Positions 8,681 to 18,084 of a DNA stretch of 64,000 nt are shown here, piece by piece. Position numbers and translations under genes: made by a program. The notes under the pieces are model-generated. The model was given only the letters and a program-made list of their open reading frames with translations, had not been told where the DNA came from and did no database searches. The number at the start of each line of letters is the position of its first letter. Position 1 is the first letter of the stretch. The stretch comes from Pseudomonas sp. MM213 (GTDB lineage Bacteria > Pseudomonadota > Gammaproteobacteria > Pseudomonadales > Pseudomonadaceae), in NCBI RefSeq assembly GCF_020423045.1, contig NZ_CP081943.1:6386001-6450000 (forward strand). Direction: 5' to 3'.

Positions 8681-9744
8681 GCCCGGAATTCTGGCGCGGC
8701 AAGCGGGTTCTGCTGACCGGCCACACCGGTTTCAAAGGCAGTTGGCTGACGTTGTGGCTGCAAAGCCTCGGCGCGAAAGTCAGCGGGTTTTCCCTCGATC
8801 CGTCCACCGAGCCGAGCCTGTTCGAACTGGCACGTGTCCACGAAGGCATCAACGATCAGCGCGGTGACCTGCGTGACCTGGGGGCCCTGCTTGAACTGAT
8901 CGCCGACACCCAGCCGGAAATCGTCCTGCACCTGGCGGCCCAGCCGCTGGTGCGCGAGGGTTATCGCGATCCGCTGGGGACTTACTCCAGCAACGTCATG
9001 GGCACCCTGAACCTGCTTGAAGCGATCCGTCAGGTCGGCGGCGTGCGCGCCTGCGTGCTGGTGACCACCGACAAGGTCTACGCCAATCAGGAATGGTTGT
9101 GGCCATACCGTGAAAACGAAGCCCTCGGCGGCCACGATCCTTACAGCAGCAGCAAAGCTTGCTGCGAGTTGCTGGCGCAGTCGTATGCGGCATCGTTTTT
9201 CCCGGCCGAGAAGTATGCCGAACACGGTCTGGCCCTGGCCACGGCCCGAGCCGGCAACGTGTTGGGCGGCGGTGATTTTGCCCCTGAACGTTTGATTCCT
9301 GATGTCCTGAAAGCCTGGTCCGCCGACGAGCCGGTAACCCTGCGCTACCCGCAAGCCGTCCGCCCGTGGCAACACGCGCTGGAGCCGCTGGCCGGTTATT
9401 TGCAGCTGGCCGCCGCTCTTTACGAGCGAGGTCCCGAGTTCGCCGGTGCGTGGAACTTCGGCCCGAGCGAAGCGGACATGTGCAGCGTCGGCGAAGTGGT
9501 CGAGCTGCTCGCCAACCGTTGGCCACAAGCGCGCGGATTACGCATCGAACCGAGTGAACTGCATGAAGCAGGCCTGTTGCGCCTGGACAGCAGCCGCGCT
9601 CGCCAACTGTTGGCCTGGCAGCCGCGCTGGTCGCTGCAACAATGCCTGACCCAGACCCTCGACTGGCATCTGGCCTGGCAAAACGGCGACGACATGCGTG
9701 GCATCACGTTGGGTCAGTTGAACCTGTACCGAGGCGCGCTGTGA
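8662..9744 (+). CDS. rfbG: RfbG, CDP-glucose 4,6-dehydratase
   Basis: A 360-residue extended short-chain dehydrogenase that converts CDP-glucose to CDP-4-keto-6-deoxyglucose. The NAD-binding motif GHTGFKGSW is at about 20-28, the active-site TTDK at 135-138, and the YSSSK catalytic pair is Tyr161/Lys165. The ATG at 8662 is chosen because GGGGAGG lies five bases upstream; an in-frame GTG at 8641 would also work but lacks such a site. It overlaps rfbF by 19 bases, and its stop codon overlaps the GTG of the next gene. Confidence 0.93.
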   Translation: MEAMGLSPEFWRGKRVLLTGHTGFKGSWLTLWLQSLGAKVSGFSLDPSTEPSLFELARVHEGINDQRGDLRDLGALLELIADTQPEIVLHLAAQPLVREGYRDPLGTYSSNVMGTLNLLEAIRQVGGVRACVLVTTDKVYANQEWLWPYRENEALGGHDPYSSSKACCELLAQSYAASFFPAEKYAEHGLALATARAGNVLGGGDFAPERLIPDVLKAWSADEPVTLRYPQAVRPWQHALEPLAGYLQLAAALYERGPEFAGAWNFGPSEADMCSVGEVVELLANRWPQARGLRIEPSELHEAGLLRLDSSRARQLLAWQPRWSLQQCLTQTLDWHLAWQNGDDMRGITLGQLNLYRGAL

Positions 9745-10301
9745 GCGAGTTTTCGTTGAAGGCGCTGCCGCTGACGGGCTTGTTCAGCGTGCAGCACAAA
9801 CGCTTCGAAGACGATCGCGGGCACTTCGCCCGGTTGTTCTGCGAGGGCAGCCTGAGCGCCTTCGGCCAAGCGTTTTCCATTCGCCAGATCAACCATTCCT
9901 GCACCCGCGCACGCGCGAGTGTGCGTGGCTTGCATTACCAGAATGCCAACGCGCCGGAAGCCAAGCTGATCACCTGCCTGCGCGGTGAAGTCTGGGATGT
10001 GGCGGTGGACTTGCGGCCCGACTCCGCAACGTTCCTGCACTGGCACGCCGAACACCTGCGCGCCGGTGACGGTCGCAGCCTGCTCATACCTGCCGGGTTT
10101 GCCCACGGCTTCCAGACCCTGACCGACGACGCCGAATTGCTTTACCTGCACAGCGCCGACTACGCGCCGGAGCATGAAGGCGGCTTGTCGGTGAACGATC
10201 CACGGCTGGCAATTGCCTGGCCGTTGCCTGTCAATAATCTGTCAGCCAGGGACGCCAGCCATCCCTTGCTCGATGAACGTTTCGCTGGAGTGCGTCTATG
10301 A
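9741..10301 (+). CDS. RmlC-like NDP-4-keto-6-deoxysugar 3,5-epimerase
   Basis: A 186-residue cupin of the dTDP-4-dehydrorhamnose 3,5-epimerase family. The catalytic base His65 (in RGLHYQ), Lys75, the FAHGFQTL strand, Tyr141 (acid in RmlC) and the NDP...WP segment with Asp153 are all present, so the protein should be an active epimerase. It sits between CDP-glucose dehydratase and a C-methyltransferase, so the substrate is probably a CDP-linked sugar rather than dTDP. The GTG start at 9741 overlaps the rfbG stop by four bases, and its own stop overlaps the next ATG. Whether it acts at C3, C5 or both cannot be told. Confidence 0.85.
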   Translation: MSEFSLKALPLTGLFSVQHKRFEDDRGHFARLFCEGSLSAFGQAFSIRQINHSCTRARASVRGLHYQNANAPEAKLITCLRGEVWDVAVDLRPDSATFLHWHAEHLRAGDGRSLLIPAGFAHGFQTLTDDAELLYLHSADYAPEHEGGLSVNDPRLAIAWPLPVNNLSARDASHPLLDERFAGVRL

Positions 10302-11524
10302 ACTGCCGTGGTTGCGGTACTCCTTTGGCCTTGCCGCTGATCGACCTCGGCACTTCGCCGCCGTCGAACGCCTACGTTCGTGCCGATCAGCTGGAACAGG
10401 CTGAACAGTGGGTGCCACTCAAGGTTGCGGTATGTCAGCAGTGCTGGTTGGTGCAAACCGAGGATTACACCAGCGCCGACAGCCTGTTCGACGCTGAGTA
10501 TGCGTATTTCAGTTCGTTCTCCAGCACCTGGCTGGCGCATGCCGATCGCTACGTCGCCGAGATGGTTGAGCGCTTCGGCCTGACCGCCGACAGTCGTGTG
10601 GTGGAAATCGCTGCCAACGACGGTTACCTGTTGCAGTACGTCGCCGGTCGCGGCATCCCTTGCCTGGGCGTTGAGCCAACCCGCAGCACCGCGCAAGCGG
10701 CGCGGGAAAAAGGCCTGGAGATCCGCGAGTTGTTCTTCGGCCGTCACACCGCTGCGCAATTGGTCAGCGAAGGCTGGTCCGCGGACCTGATGGCTGCCAA
10801 CAACGTGTTGGCCCACGTGCCGGACATCAATGACTTCCTCGGCGGCTTTGCGACCTTGCTCAAGCCGACCGGCGTGGCGACGTTCGAGTTTCCGCAACTG
10901 TTGACGCTGATGGCCGGGCAACAGTTCGACACGCTGTATCACGAGCACTATTCCTACCTGTCCCTGACCGCCGTGCAGACATTGTGCGAACGCAACGGCC
11001 TGGAAGTGTTCGACGTCAGTCAGCTGTCGACCCACGGCGGTTCGCTGCGGGTTTTCGTCCAGCGTGCCGATGGCGTTCGTCGTGACGTGCAGCCTGCGGT
11101 TGCTCAGCAACTGCAAGCCGAAATCGCCGCTGGTGTGAAAACCCCCGAGTACTACGCGACCCTCGCGCCAGCCGCCGAGGGCATCAAGCACCAATTGCTG
11201 CGCTTCTTGTTGCAGGCGAAAGCCGATGGCAAACGAGTGGTCGGTTACGGCGCCGCCGCCAAGGGCAACACGTTGCTTAACTACGCCGGGGTCAAGCCTG
11301 ATCTGTTGGCCTGGGTCGCCGACGCCAATCCGCACAAACAGGGCAAGTTCTTGCCTGGCAGCCGGATTCCGGTGGTGTCGCCCGAGCGTATCGCCCTCGA
11401 ACAACCCGACTACATCCTGGTTCTGCCATGGAACCTGTTGCCTGAAATCACCCAGCAATTCGCCTCGGTCAAAGAGTGGGGCGCACAGTTTGTCGTTGCC
11501 GTTCCGGAGTTGAGTATTCAATGA
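10298..11524 (+). CDS. Sugar C-methyltransferase (TylC3/TcaB9-like), SAM-dependent
   Basis: 408 residues. The N-terminus carries a putative zinc knuckle (Cys3-x2-Cys6 and Cys46-x2-Cys49) as in the Methyltransf_13 family. The central Rossmann domain has a SAM motif EIAANDGYLL at about 103-112 and an NNVLAHVPD motif at about 169-177. The C-terminal third (VVGYGAAAKGNTLLNY near 306-321) is the Methyltransf_14 domain. This three-part layout is known from NDP-hexose C-methyltransferases that make branched sugars. It overlaps both neighbours by ATGA-type junctions. Inference: it adds a methyl branch, probably at C3, to the CDP-4-ketosugar. Confidence 0.82.
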   Translation: MNCRGCGTPLALPLIDLGTSPPSNAYVRADQLEQAEQWVPLKVAVCQQCWLVQTEDYTSADSLFDAEYAYFSSFSSTWLAHADRYVAEMVERFGLTADSRVVEIAANDGYLLQYVAGRGIPCLGVEPTRSTAQAAREKGLEIRELFFGRHTAAQLVSEGWSADLMAANNVLAHVPDINDFLGGFATLLKPTGVATFEFPQLLTLMAGQQFDTLYHEHYSYLSLTAVQTLCERNGLEVFDVSQLSTHGGSLRVFVQRADGVRRDVQPAVAQQLQAEIAAGVKTPEYYATLAPAAEGIKHQLLRFLLQAKADGKRVVGYGAAAKGNTLLNYAGVKPDLLAWVADANPHKQGKFLPGSRIPVVSPERIALEQPDYILVLPWNLLPEITQQFASVKEWGAQFVVAVPELSIQ

Positions 11525-12642
11525 GCAGAATTCACTACACCAAACCGAGTGTCGGCGAACTGGAAGCCCGGTATGCCCTGGATGCCGTGCAGAACGGTTG
11601 GGGCGCGCGTTGCTACGAATACCTGACGCGTTTTGAGCACGGGTTTGCCGAGCACCTTGGTGCGACCTATGCCATCGCGACGTCGAGCTGCACCGGCGCG
11701 CTGCACATGGGGATGGCTGCACTGGACATCGGCGCGGGTGATGAAGTGATCCTGGGCAACACCAACTGGATCGCTTCGGCAGCACCGATCACCTACCTGG
11801 GCGCTACGCCGGTGTTTGTCGATGTTCTGCCGGATAGCTGGTGCCTGGATCCGGAGCTCGTCAGGCAGGCAATTACCCCGAAGACCAAAGCCATTCTCGC
11901 GGTCCATCTTTACGGCAACCTGTGTGACATGGACGCATTGCTGGCGATCGGTCGCGAATACGGTATCCCGGTCATCGAAGACGCCGCCGAAGCCATCGGC
12001 TCGCAGTGGCGCGGCAAGGCTGCCGGCTCGATGGGGGCGTTCGGTGCGTTTTCATTCCATGGCACCAAAACCATGACCACCGGGGAGGGCGGCATTTTCG
12101 TCACCTCGGATAAAGCCCTGTATGAGCGCGTCCTGACGTTGTCCAACCATGGTCGTGTCGCGGGCAGTACCAAACAATTCTGGCCAGAGTTCATTGGCTT
12201 CAAATACAAGATGAGCAACTTGCAGGCGGCCGTCGGCTGCGCCCAGGTTGAGCGGATCGAAGAGCTGATCGAACGCAAGCGGACGATATTCGCCAATTAC
12301 GCCCGCGCGCTGTCATCGCTGCCGGGGGTTTCGCTGAACCCAGAACCTGCCCATGCCCGCAACGGTTACTGGATGCCCACGGTGGTATTCGATGCCGAGA
12401 CAGGGATCCATCGCGACGAGATGATCGCCGCGTTTCAGGCCGCCGATATCGACGCCCGGGTGTTCTTCTGGCCACTGTCTTCGTTGCCCATGTTCAGCGA
12501 ACACGTGGTCGATACACCGGTTTCGTTTGCCTTGCCGGAGCGTGCGTTCAACCTGCCGAGTTATCACGACATGACTGACGCCGATCAGGCACGGGTGGTG
12601 GATGTGGTGCGTACACTGCTGGCAAAAAGGCAATCACTGTGA
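11521..12642 (+). CDS. DegT/DnrJ/EryC1/StrS-family sugar aminotransferase
   Basis: A 373-residue PLP enzyme predicted to convert the 4-keto group of the nucleotide sugar to an amine. The PLP lysine is Lys183 in the SFHGTKTMTTGEGG motif. The VIEDAAEAIGS segment (Asp154) that contacts the pyridine nitrogen is at about 151-161. Closest functional comparisons are perosamine and viosamine (VioA-like) synthases. The ATG at 11521 overlaps the methyltransferase stop. The next gene is a sugar N-acyltransferase, which fits a 4-acylamido product. Confidence 0.88.
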   Translation: MSRIHYTKPSVGELEARYALDAVQNGWGARCYEYLTRFEHGFAEHLGATYAIATSSCTGALHMGMAALDIGAGDEVILGNTNWIASAAPITYLGATPVFVDVLPDSWCLDPELVRQAITPKTKAILAVHLYGNLCDMDALLAIGREYGIPVIEDAAEAIGSQWRGKAAGSMGAFGAFSFHGTKTMTTGEGGIFVTSDKALYERVLTLSNHGRVAGSTKQFWPEFIGFKYKMSNLQAAVGCAQVERIEELIERKRTIFANYARALSSLPGVSLNPEPAHARNGYWMPTVVFDAETGIHRDEMIAAFQAADIDARVFFWPLSSLPMFSEHVVDTPVSFALPERAFNLPSYHDMTDADQARVVDVVRTLLAKRQSL

Positions 12643-13304
12643 AGATGTACTTGCTGGGCGCGGCCAACCCGGAAGCGGTGCGCATGCTGCACGCGGTGAA
12701 GCGCAGCACACCGAACGTCGAGTTTGCGTTTCTGGACAATGACCCGAACAAACACGGGACACCGTTTTTTGGTGTTCCGGTCATTGGCGGTTCGGCGTTG
12801 GTCAGTGAGCTCAAGGGGCCGGACGTACGTTTCGTCAACCTGATCACCGGCAGCACCCGACTGCGCTACGAGACCACTCGCCAACTGGTCGAGGCCGGTG
12901 CAACGCTGGGCCAGTTCATCCACCCCGGCATTGACCTGACCATGATTCGCATGGGGCAGGGCAGTTATCTGCAGGAAGGCGTAATCATGCAGGCCGAGGT
13001 GACGCTGGGCGACAACACCAGCATCAGCGCCGGCAGCGTGGTGGGGCATGAAGGGCAAATCGGCCACTCGGTGTTCATGGCGCCCGGCGTGTGCATCGCC
13101 GGTTGCGTGGAGATCGGCGACGGCACGTTCATCGGCACCAACGCCACCATTCTTCCACGCTTGCGTATCGGACGCTGGGTGACCATCGGCGCCGGCGCCG
13201 TCGTCACCAAAGATGTCCCGGATTATTCAGTCGTGGCGGGCAATCCCGCCAGGATCATCAAGACCAACGTGGTGCCTTACCCCGACGGTAAGGTCTTCAA
13301 CTAA
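12639..13304 (+). CDS. NeuD/PglD-like left-handed beta-helix sugar acetyltransferase
   Basis: A 221-residue protein with an N-terminal Rossmann-like part (FAFLDNDPNKHG, residues 29-40, as in PglD) followed by hexapeptide repeats (about 95-200: QEGVIMQAEV, IGDGTFIGTNATIL, IGAGAVV) and the closing VAGNPARII motif. PglD- and VioB-type enzymes N-acetylate 4-amino-sugars made by the preceding aminotransferase. The GTG at 12639 overlaps the upstream stop; ATG 12645 is two codons inside. It is the last member of the overlapping operon; a 31-base gap follows. Confidence 0.85.
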   Translation: MKMYLLGAANPEAVRMLHAVKRSTPNVEFAFLDNDPNKHGTPFFGVPVIGGSALVSELKGPDVRFVNLITGSTRLRYETTRQLVEAGATLGQFIHPGIDLTMIRMGQGSYLQEGVIMQAEVTLGDNTSISAGSVVGHEGQIGHSVFMAPGVCIAGCVEIGDGTFIGTNATILPRLRIGRWVTIGAGAVVTKDVPDYSVVAGNPARIIKTNVVPYPDGKVFN

Positions 13305-13335
13305 CCCGTTTGCCTATTTTTTTTGGAGCGTTTCA

Positions 13336-14064
13336 ATGAATCCCCATGAGCAGTTTCGCGAAGAAGTAAAAGACAACATCGAAGGCCTGAAGAAGGACAA
13401 GGCGCTGCAAGCCGAGTCGCTGGGCTGGGTCGGCACCACGGCCAAACACAAGTACACCTACAACTTCAGCTGGATGGGCCGGCCGATCATTCAGTTCCCG
13501 CAGGACATGGTCGCCATGCAGGAAATCATCTGGAACCTGCGTCCGGATGTGATCGTTGAAACCGGCATCGCCCACGGCGGTTCGCTGGTGTTTTACGCCT
13601 CGATCCTGGAACTGATGGGCCATGGTGAAGTGCTGGGTGTCGACATCGATATCCGCCAGCACAACCGCGAAGCGATCGAAGCTCACCCGATGAGCAAACG
13701 CATCCAGATGATCCAGGGTTCGAGCATCGACACCGCCATCGTCGACCAGGTGCGCGAGCGCATCCAGGGCAAGAAAGTGCTGGTGGTCCTGGACTCCAAT
13801 CACACCCACGAACACGTGCTCGAAGAGCTGCGCCTGTATGCACCGATGGTCTCGGTGGGCAGCTATTGCGTGGTCATGGACACCGTGGTCGAAGACATGC
13901 CGGAAGATGCGTTCCCGGACCGTCCATGGGGCAAGGGTGACAACCCGAAAACCGCGGTCTGGGCCTACCTGGAAGAGAACCGTGATTTCGAGATCGACCA
14001 GGCCATTCACAGCAAGCTGCTGATCACTGTCGCGCCGGATGGCTACCTGCGCCGAGTACGTTAA
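13336..14064 (+). CDS. CmcI-type SAM methyltransferase (cephalosporin hydroxylase / rhamnosyl O-methyltransferase family)
   Basis: 242 residues. The PDVIVETGIAHGGSLVFYASIL segment near 70-91 is the SAM-binding start of the CmcI family, followed by the GVDIDIR acidic motif near 100-106, VVLDSNHTHEHVLEEL near 153-168 and a conserved DTVVEDMP region. The family includes rhamnosyl O-methyltransferases. Inference: O-methylation of a sugar on the flagellin glycan or its donor, comparable to the 2-O-methyl on P. syringae flagellin viosamine. The ATG at 13336 has GGAG 8 bases upstream. Confidence 0.8.
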   Translation: MNPHEQFREEVKDNIEGLKKDKALQAESLGWVGTTAKHKYTYNFSWMGRPIIQFPQDMVAMQEIIWNLRPDVIVETGIAHGGSLVFYASILELMGHGEVLGVDIDIRQHNREAIEAHPMSKRIQMIQGSSIDTAIVDQVRERIQGKKVLVVLDSNHTHEHVLEELRLYAPMVSVGSYCVVMDTVVEDMPEDAFPDRPWGKGDNPKTAVWAYLEENRDFEIDQAIHSKLLITVAPDGYLRRVR

Positions 14065-14118
14065 GCGACACCTCTATTCAAGCGTTAATCAGGCAATCGG
14101 TCTGTGGTGGGGAAGGAT

Positions 14119-17052
14119 ATGCAAGGCATTTACGGTTCTGAAAACATGCGGCCCTTGAGTGAACTGTTCACTCTGGTGCTGATTACACACAATCGCCCGA
14201 CGTTCCTGCGCAGGGCATTGCAGTACTACAGCACGTTGCCTTGCAAGATCCTGGTTCTCGATTCGTCGGCCATCGCACTGGAGGGCGCGGCGACGGTTGC
14301 GGACACCATCGACTATCGGCATTTGCCGCAATTCGGCTACTGGGGAATCCAGGCCAAACTGGTGTACGGCGTCGAGCAGGTCACCACGCCTTACATGGTC
14401 TTCGCCTCCGACGATGATTTCCTGATGCACGGTGGCCTCACCGAGTCGGTGAACTTCCTCGAAGCCAACCCCGACTACGGTCTGTGCCATGGCTATTGCC
14501 TGATGTACCTGACCCACTCCAACTATGTGCAGTACTACCTTCGTGACAAGAAAGTAAACGAGGACTACAACGCCGAGCTCGGTCAGGATCGTGTACTCGA
14601 TTACGTGAGCCAGTACATTCCGCCGTTCTATGCGGTCCATCGGACTTCGCTGCTGCGTGACTGGTATGCCGCGATGCCTGAAGGAACGATCTTCCAGTGG
14701 CAGGAGATCGGGCATGTCTACTACATGCTCGCCCGGGCCAAGGCGCGGATTCTTCCAATTCCTTACGTGGTGCGTGAGGTCAACTATGGCCGCTCGGATC
14801 ACAACACCGAGATCATGACGACCCTGGCCCTCAAGGACGCCCGGTCTGTCGCCGACCGTGAGCGTTTTGCCGGCTTCCTGGCATCGCTGCCGACCGGCAT
14901 CAAAGGTCTGGATGAACACCAGACCGCGCAGGTCGCGCTGCAAAGTTTTGCCGCCCTCGCCGAGAGCCTGACGAAACGCAACGCGCTGACCATCGAGCCG
15001 ATTTTCGAGTCTTACTGGACGGATCCGACGATAGGGCCGAAGCGGGTCTTCGGCCCTCAGCAATACGTTGAAATGCCGTTTTATAACAGTGCCTTCTTCG
15101 ACCAACTGACGCAGTGCGAATTCCTGCTTCATTCGATGCCGGCGGGACGCTTGCAACTCGAAGAAATGGAAGGCGCGTTGCTCAAGCAGGAAGCGTTGCA
15201 GCGCACCTATTCCAATGACACTCCGGCGACCATCCAGACCCGTCTGATTGAAGCCGTTGGCCTGGGAGCGTTCAACCGTCGGGTGATGCAGAAACTGGCG
15301 CAGCAGCTGTTGGATATGGATGAAGCCGCTGATGCCCGGATACTGACCGACTGGGTTGAGCGTCTGGACAGCGTGCCAACCTTCGACAGCCGTCAGTTGC
15401 TCGACACAATGCCGTCGGGACGTTTGCAAAACTGGCTGCAGGCCCGGCAACCGAACGACACCGCGGTGCGCAAAATCAACCAGCACCTGGCGGCCAACGA
15501 AGGTGGCCCTCAGTTCGGCATTCTGCTGCTCGATCTGGACGCAGACATGGACAAGCTTCAGGTCACTCTGGACAGCCTCATGGAAAGTGCGTTCCGGGCG
15601 TTCAAGGTGGTGATCTTCACCACGGGCGACTTGCCGGCAGTCACCACGGCACAAAACACCCTGCATTTCGTCAAGGTCACGGCGGCCAATTACGTCGACA
15701 AGCTGAACCAGATCGCTCGTCAGTCGACGTCGGACTGGTTGCTGCTGGCCGAGGCGGGGGACGAGTTCACCGCTGCCGGCTTCTTGCGTGCCAGCCTCGA
15801 GTTGCAAGACGCCGACGGCTGCCGTGCGGTGGCGATGGACGAAATTCATCGCCAGGAGAATGGCACGCTGGTCGATGTGTTCCGGCCAGCCTTCAACCTC
15901 GACCTGTTGCAGAGCCTGCCGTCACTCCTCGCGCGGCACTGGCTGATTCGCCGCGAAGCGCTGGTGGAAGTCGGCGGTTTTGCCCGCGAGTTCGCCTCGG
16001 CGCTCGAGTTCGACCTGCTGCTGCGCCTGATCGAAACCGGTGGCCTGGCCGGCCTTGCCCATTTGGCCGAGCCGTTGCTGATCACCGCCGCTCCTGAGCC
16101 GACAGCCAACGAGCACGAGCGTCAGACGCTGGTCCGTCATCTGGTGACCCGCGGTTATCAAGCCCAGGTCAGTGCCGAAGCATCGGCTGGTTTGCGTATC
16201 GAATACCGCCATGCGGGGCGTCCGAAGGTATCGGTCATCATCCATAGCCAGGACAACCTGGAGCACTTGCAGCGCTGCCTGGTCAGTGTCTTGCAGCGCA
16301 CGCGCTATCAAAACAACGAAGTTATCATTGCCGATAACCACAGCCAGTCCGCCGAGCTTCACACCTGGCTGGACAGCCTGGAACGAAACGGACGGGGCCG
16401 GATTCGTCTGGTCAAGGCTGAACAGCGTCTCAGCACGTCAGCCCTGATCAACCTCGCAGCCGGCGAGGCTCAAGGCGAATACCTGGTGCTGCTGGCGGCG
16501 GACGCCGAAGTGGTCAACGCCAACTGGATCGAGGCGCTACTCAATCAGGCCCAGCGTCCCGAAGTCGGCGTGGTCGGTGCCAAGCTGGTGGACCGCGAAG
16601 GCAGCGTGACCGGTGCCGGGTTGATTCTGGGGCTCAACGGCGGGATTGTTTCGCCCTTCATCGGTGAGAAGAAGGATGCGTCGGGCTACATGCGCAGACT
16701 GCTCGTCGAGCAGAATTACGCGGCTGTCAGCGGTGCATGCCTGATGATCCGCAAGGAAGTATTCGACGCGCTCGGCGGTCTGGATCGGGAGCATTTCGAT
16801 GACGTGTACGCCGATGTCGATCTGTGCCTGAAAGTCGCCGACGCCGGGTTGCTCACGGTGTGGACGCCGCAAGTGCAAGTTACCCACCCGGGCACCTTGC
16901 CGGACGCTCCCCAGGCAGTGGCGGCCCTGCGCGACAAGTGGCAGGCGCGTTTCGCGCACGACGAGGCTTACAACAACAACCTGGCCTTGACCGGCAAGGG
17001 CTTTGCCCTGAGTGAACCGGCCCCGGTGAACTGGGCGCAGTTGCTCGCATAA
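14119..17052 (+). CDS. Second large glycosyltransferase (TIGR00180-type plus GT2 domains; Fgt2-like position)
   Basis: 977 residues. Residues 1-240 form a TIGR00180-like glycosyltransferase (FTLVLITHNRPTFLRRAL, a FASDDDFL metal motif). About 465-680 is a degenerate GT2-like segment ending in an FNLDLLQSLP motif shared with the glycosyltransferase at 2864-6439. About 703-950 is a full GT2 domain (VSVIIHSQDNLEHLQRC, IIADNHS, GACLMIRKEVFDALGG, DVDLCLK). The ATG at 14119 is preferred because GGGGA lies five bases upstream; a GTG at 14104 is the alternative. No membrane segment is seen, so it should act in the cytoplasm before flagellin export. Acceptor and sugar are unknown. Confidence 0.8.
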   Translation: MQGIYGSENMRPLSELFTLVLITHNRPTFLRRALQYYSTLPCKILVLDSSAIALEGAATVADTIDYRHLPQFGYWGIQAKLVYGVEQVTTPYMVFASDDDFLMHGGLTESVNFLEANPDYGLCHGYCLMYLTHSNYVQYYLRDKKVNEDYNAELGQDRVLDYVSQYIPPFYAVHRTSLLRDWYAAMPEGTIFQWQEIGHVYYMLARAKARILPIPYVVREVNYGRSDHNTEIMTTLALKDARSVADRERFAGFLASLPTGIKGLDEHQTAQVALQSFAALAESLTKRNALTIEPIFESYWTDPTIGPKRVFGPQQYVEMPFYNSAFFDQLTQCEFLLHSMPAGRLQLEEMEGALLKQEALQRTYSNDTPATIQTRLIEAVGLGAFNRRVMQKLAQQLLDMDEAADARILTDWVERLDSVPTFDSRQLLDTMPSGRLQNWLQARQPNDTAVRKINQHLAANEGGPQFGILLLDLDADMDKLQVTLDSLMESAFRAFKVVIFTTGDLPAVTTAQNTLHFVKVTAANYVDKLNQIARQSTSDWLLLAEAGDEFTAAGFLRASLELQDADGCRAVAMDEIHRQENGTLVDVFRPAFNLDLLQSLPSLLARHWLIRREALVEVGGFAREFASALEFDLLLRLIETGGLAGLAHLAEPLLITAAPEPTANEHERQTLVRHLVTRGYQAQVSAEASAGLRIEYRHAGRPKVSVIIHSQDNLEHLQRCLVSVLQRTRYQNNEVIIADNHSQSAELHTWLDSLERNGRGRIRLVKAEQRLSTSALINLAAGEAQGEYLVLLAADAEVVNANWIEALLNQAQRPEVGVVGAKLVDREGSVTGAGLILGLNGGIVSPFIGEKKDASGYMRRLLVEQNYAAVSGACLMIRKEVFDALGGLDREHFDDVYADVDLCLKVADAGLLTVWTPQVQVTHPGTLPDAPQAVAALRDKWQARFAHDEAYNNNLALTGKGFALSEPAPVNWAQLLA

Positions 17053-17082
17053 GCCTGACTGACAGGTACAAGGACTCAAGGC

Positions 17083-18084
17083 ATGTTCAACGGTAAATCG
17101 ATTTTCATCTCTGGCGGTACCGGCTCGTTCGGGCGCAATTTCATCCGCCGGCTGCTGGAGCAATATCAGCCGAAGCGGGTGGTGGTGTTCTCGCGCGATG
17201 AGCTCAAACAGTACGAGATGCAGCAGACGTTCAACGCGCCGTGCATGCGTTACTTCCTCGGTGATGTGCGCGATGCTGATCGTCTGCGCCAGGCCATGCG
17301 CGGCATCGATTACGTGGTGCATGCCGCGGCACTGAAACAAGTGCCGGCGGCGGAGTACAACCCGACCGAATGCATCCGCACCAACGTCAACGGCGCGGAA
17401 AATATCATTGCCGCGGCCATCGACAACGGCGTGAAAAAAGTCGTCGCGCTGTCCACCGACAAGGCTGCCAGCCCGATCAACCTGTACGGCGCGACCAAGC
17501 TGCTGTCGGACAAGTTGTTCGTCGCCGCGAACAATATCGCCGGCGACCAGAACACCCGTTTTTCGGTGGTCCGTTACGGCAACGTTGCCGGTTCGCGTGG
17601 CTCGGTGGTGCCGTTTTTCAGCAAGCTGATCGCCGAGGGCGCCACGGAGCTGCCGATCACCGATGAGCGCATGACGCGTTTCTGGATCACCCTCGATCAC
17701 GGTGTGCAGTTTGTGCTCGACAGCTTCGCCCGCATGCACGGTGGTGAAGTGTTTGTGCCGAAGATCCCGTCGATTCGTATCGTCGATCTGGCACTGGGCA
17801 TGGCTGAACATTTGCCGCACAAGAACGTCGGCATTCGTCCGGGAGAAAAACTCCATGAGTTGATGGTGCCGCTGGACGACGCGCGGATGACCCTGGAGTT
17901 TGCCGATCACTACACCATTCAACCTTCGATTCGGTTCACCAGCGTCGATGTGGATTTTGCTGTCGACAAACTGGGCGAGCAGGGCCGGCCTGTCAGTGAA
18001 GACTTCGAGTACCGTTCCGACACCAATCCGCACTACCTGTCGGTTGGTCAGATTGCTGATCTGCACGCGAAACTGCCGGCATGA
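17083..18084 (+). CDS. pseB: PseB, UDP-N-acetylglucosamine 4,6-dehydratase (inverting)
   Basis: A 333-residue SDR enzyme for the first step of pseudaminic acid synthesis. It has the GGTGSFG nucleotide motif at 11-17 and the inverting-dehydratase catalytic set Asp126/Lys127 (STDKAASPINLYGATK) with Tyr135 and Lys139. FSRDELKQYEMQ at 36-47 is diagnostic of PseB/FlaA1. Length matches the family. Its stop overlaps the ATG of pseC, so they form one translational unit. Product: UDP-2-acetamido-2,6-dideoxy-beta-L-arabino-hexos-4-ulose. Confidence 0.95.
   Translation: MFNGKSIFISGGTGSFGRNFIRRLLEQYQPKRVVVFSRDELKQYEMQQTFNAPCMRYFLGDVRDADRLRQAMRGIDYVVHAAALKQVPAAEYNPTECIRTNVNGAENIIAAAIDNGVKKVVALSTDKAASPINLYGATKLLSDKLFVAANNIAGDQNTRFSVVRYGNVAGSRGSVVPFFSKLIAEGATELPITDERMTRFWITLDHGVQFVLDSFARMHGGEVFVPKIPSIRIVDLALGMAEHLPHKNVGIRPGEKLHELMVPLDDARMTLEFADHYTIQPSIRFTSVDVDFAVDKLGEQGRPVSEDFEYRSDTNPHYLSVGQIADLHAKLPA

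Noticed and set aside
14089..15849. A 586-residue open frame on the minus strand opposite the second glycosyltransferase
   Set aside because: It shows the same shadow effect; the + strand gene has clear GT motifs and a ribosome site.
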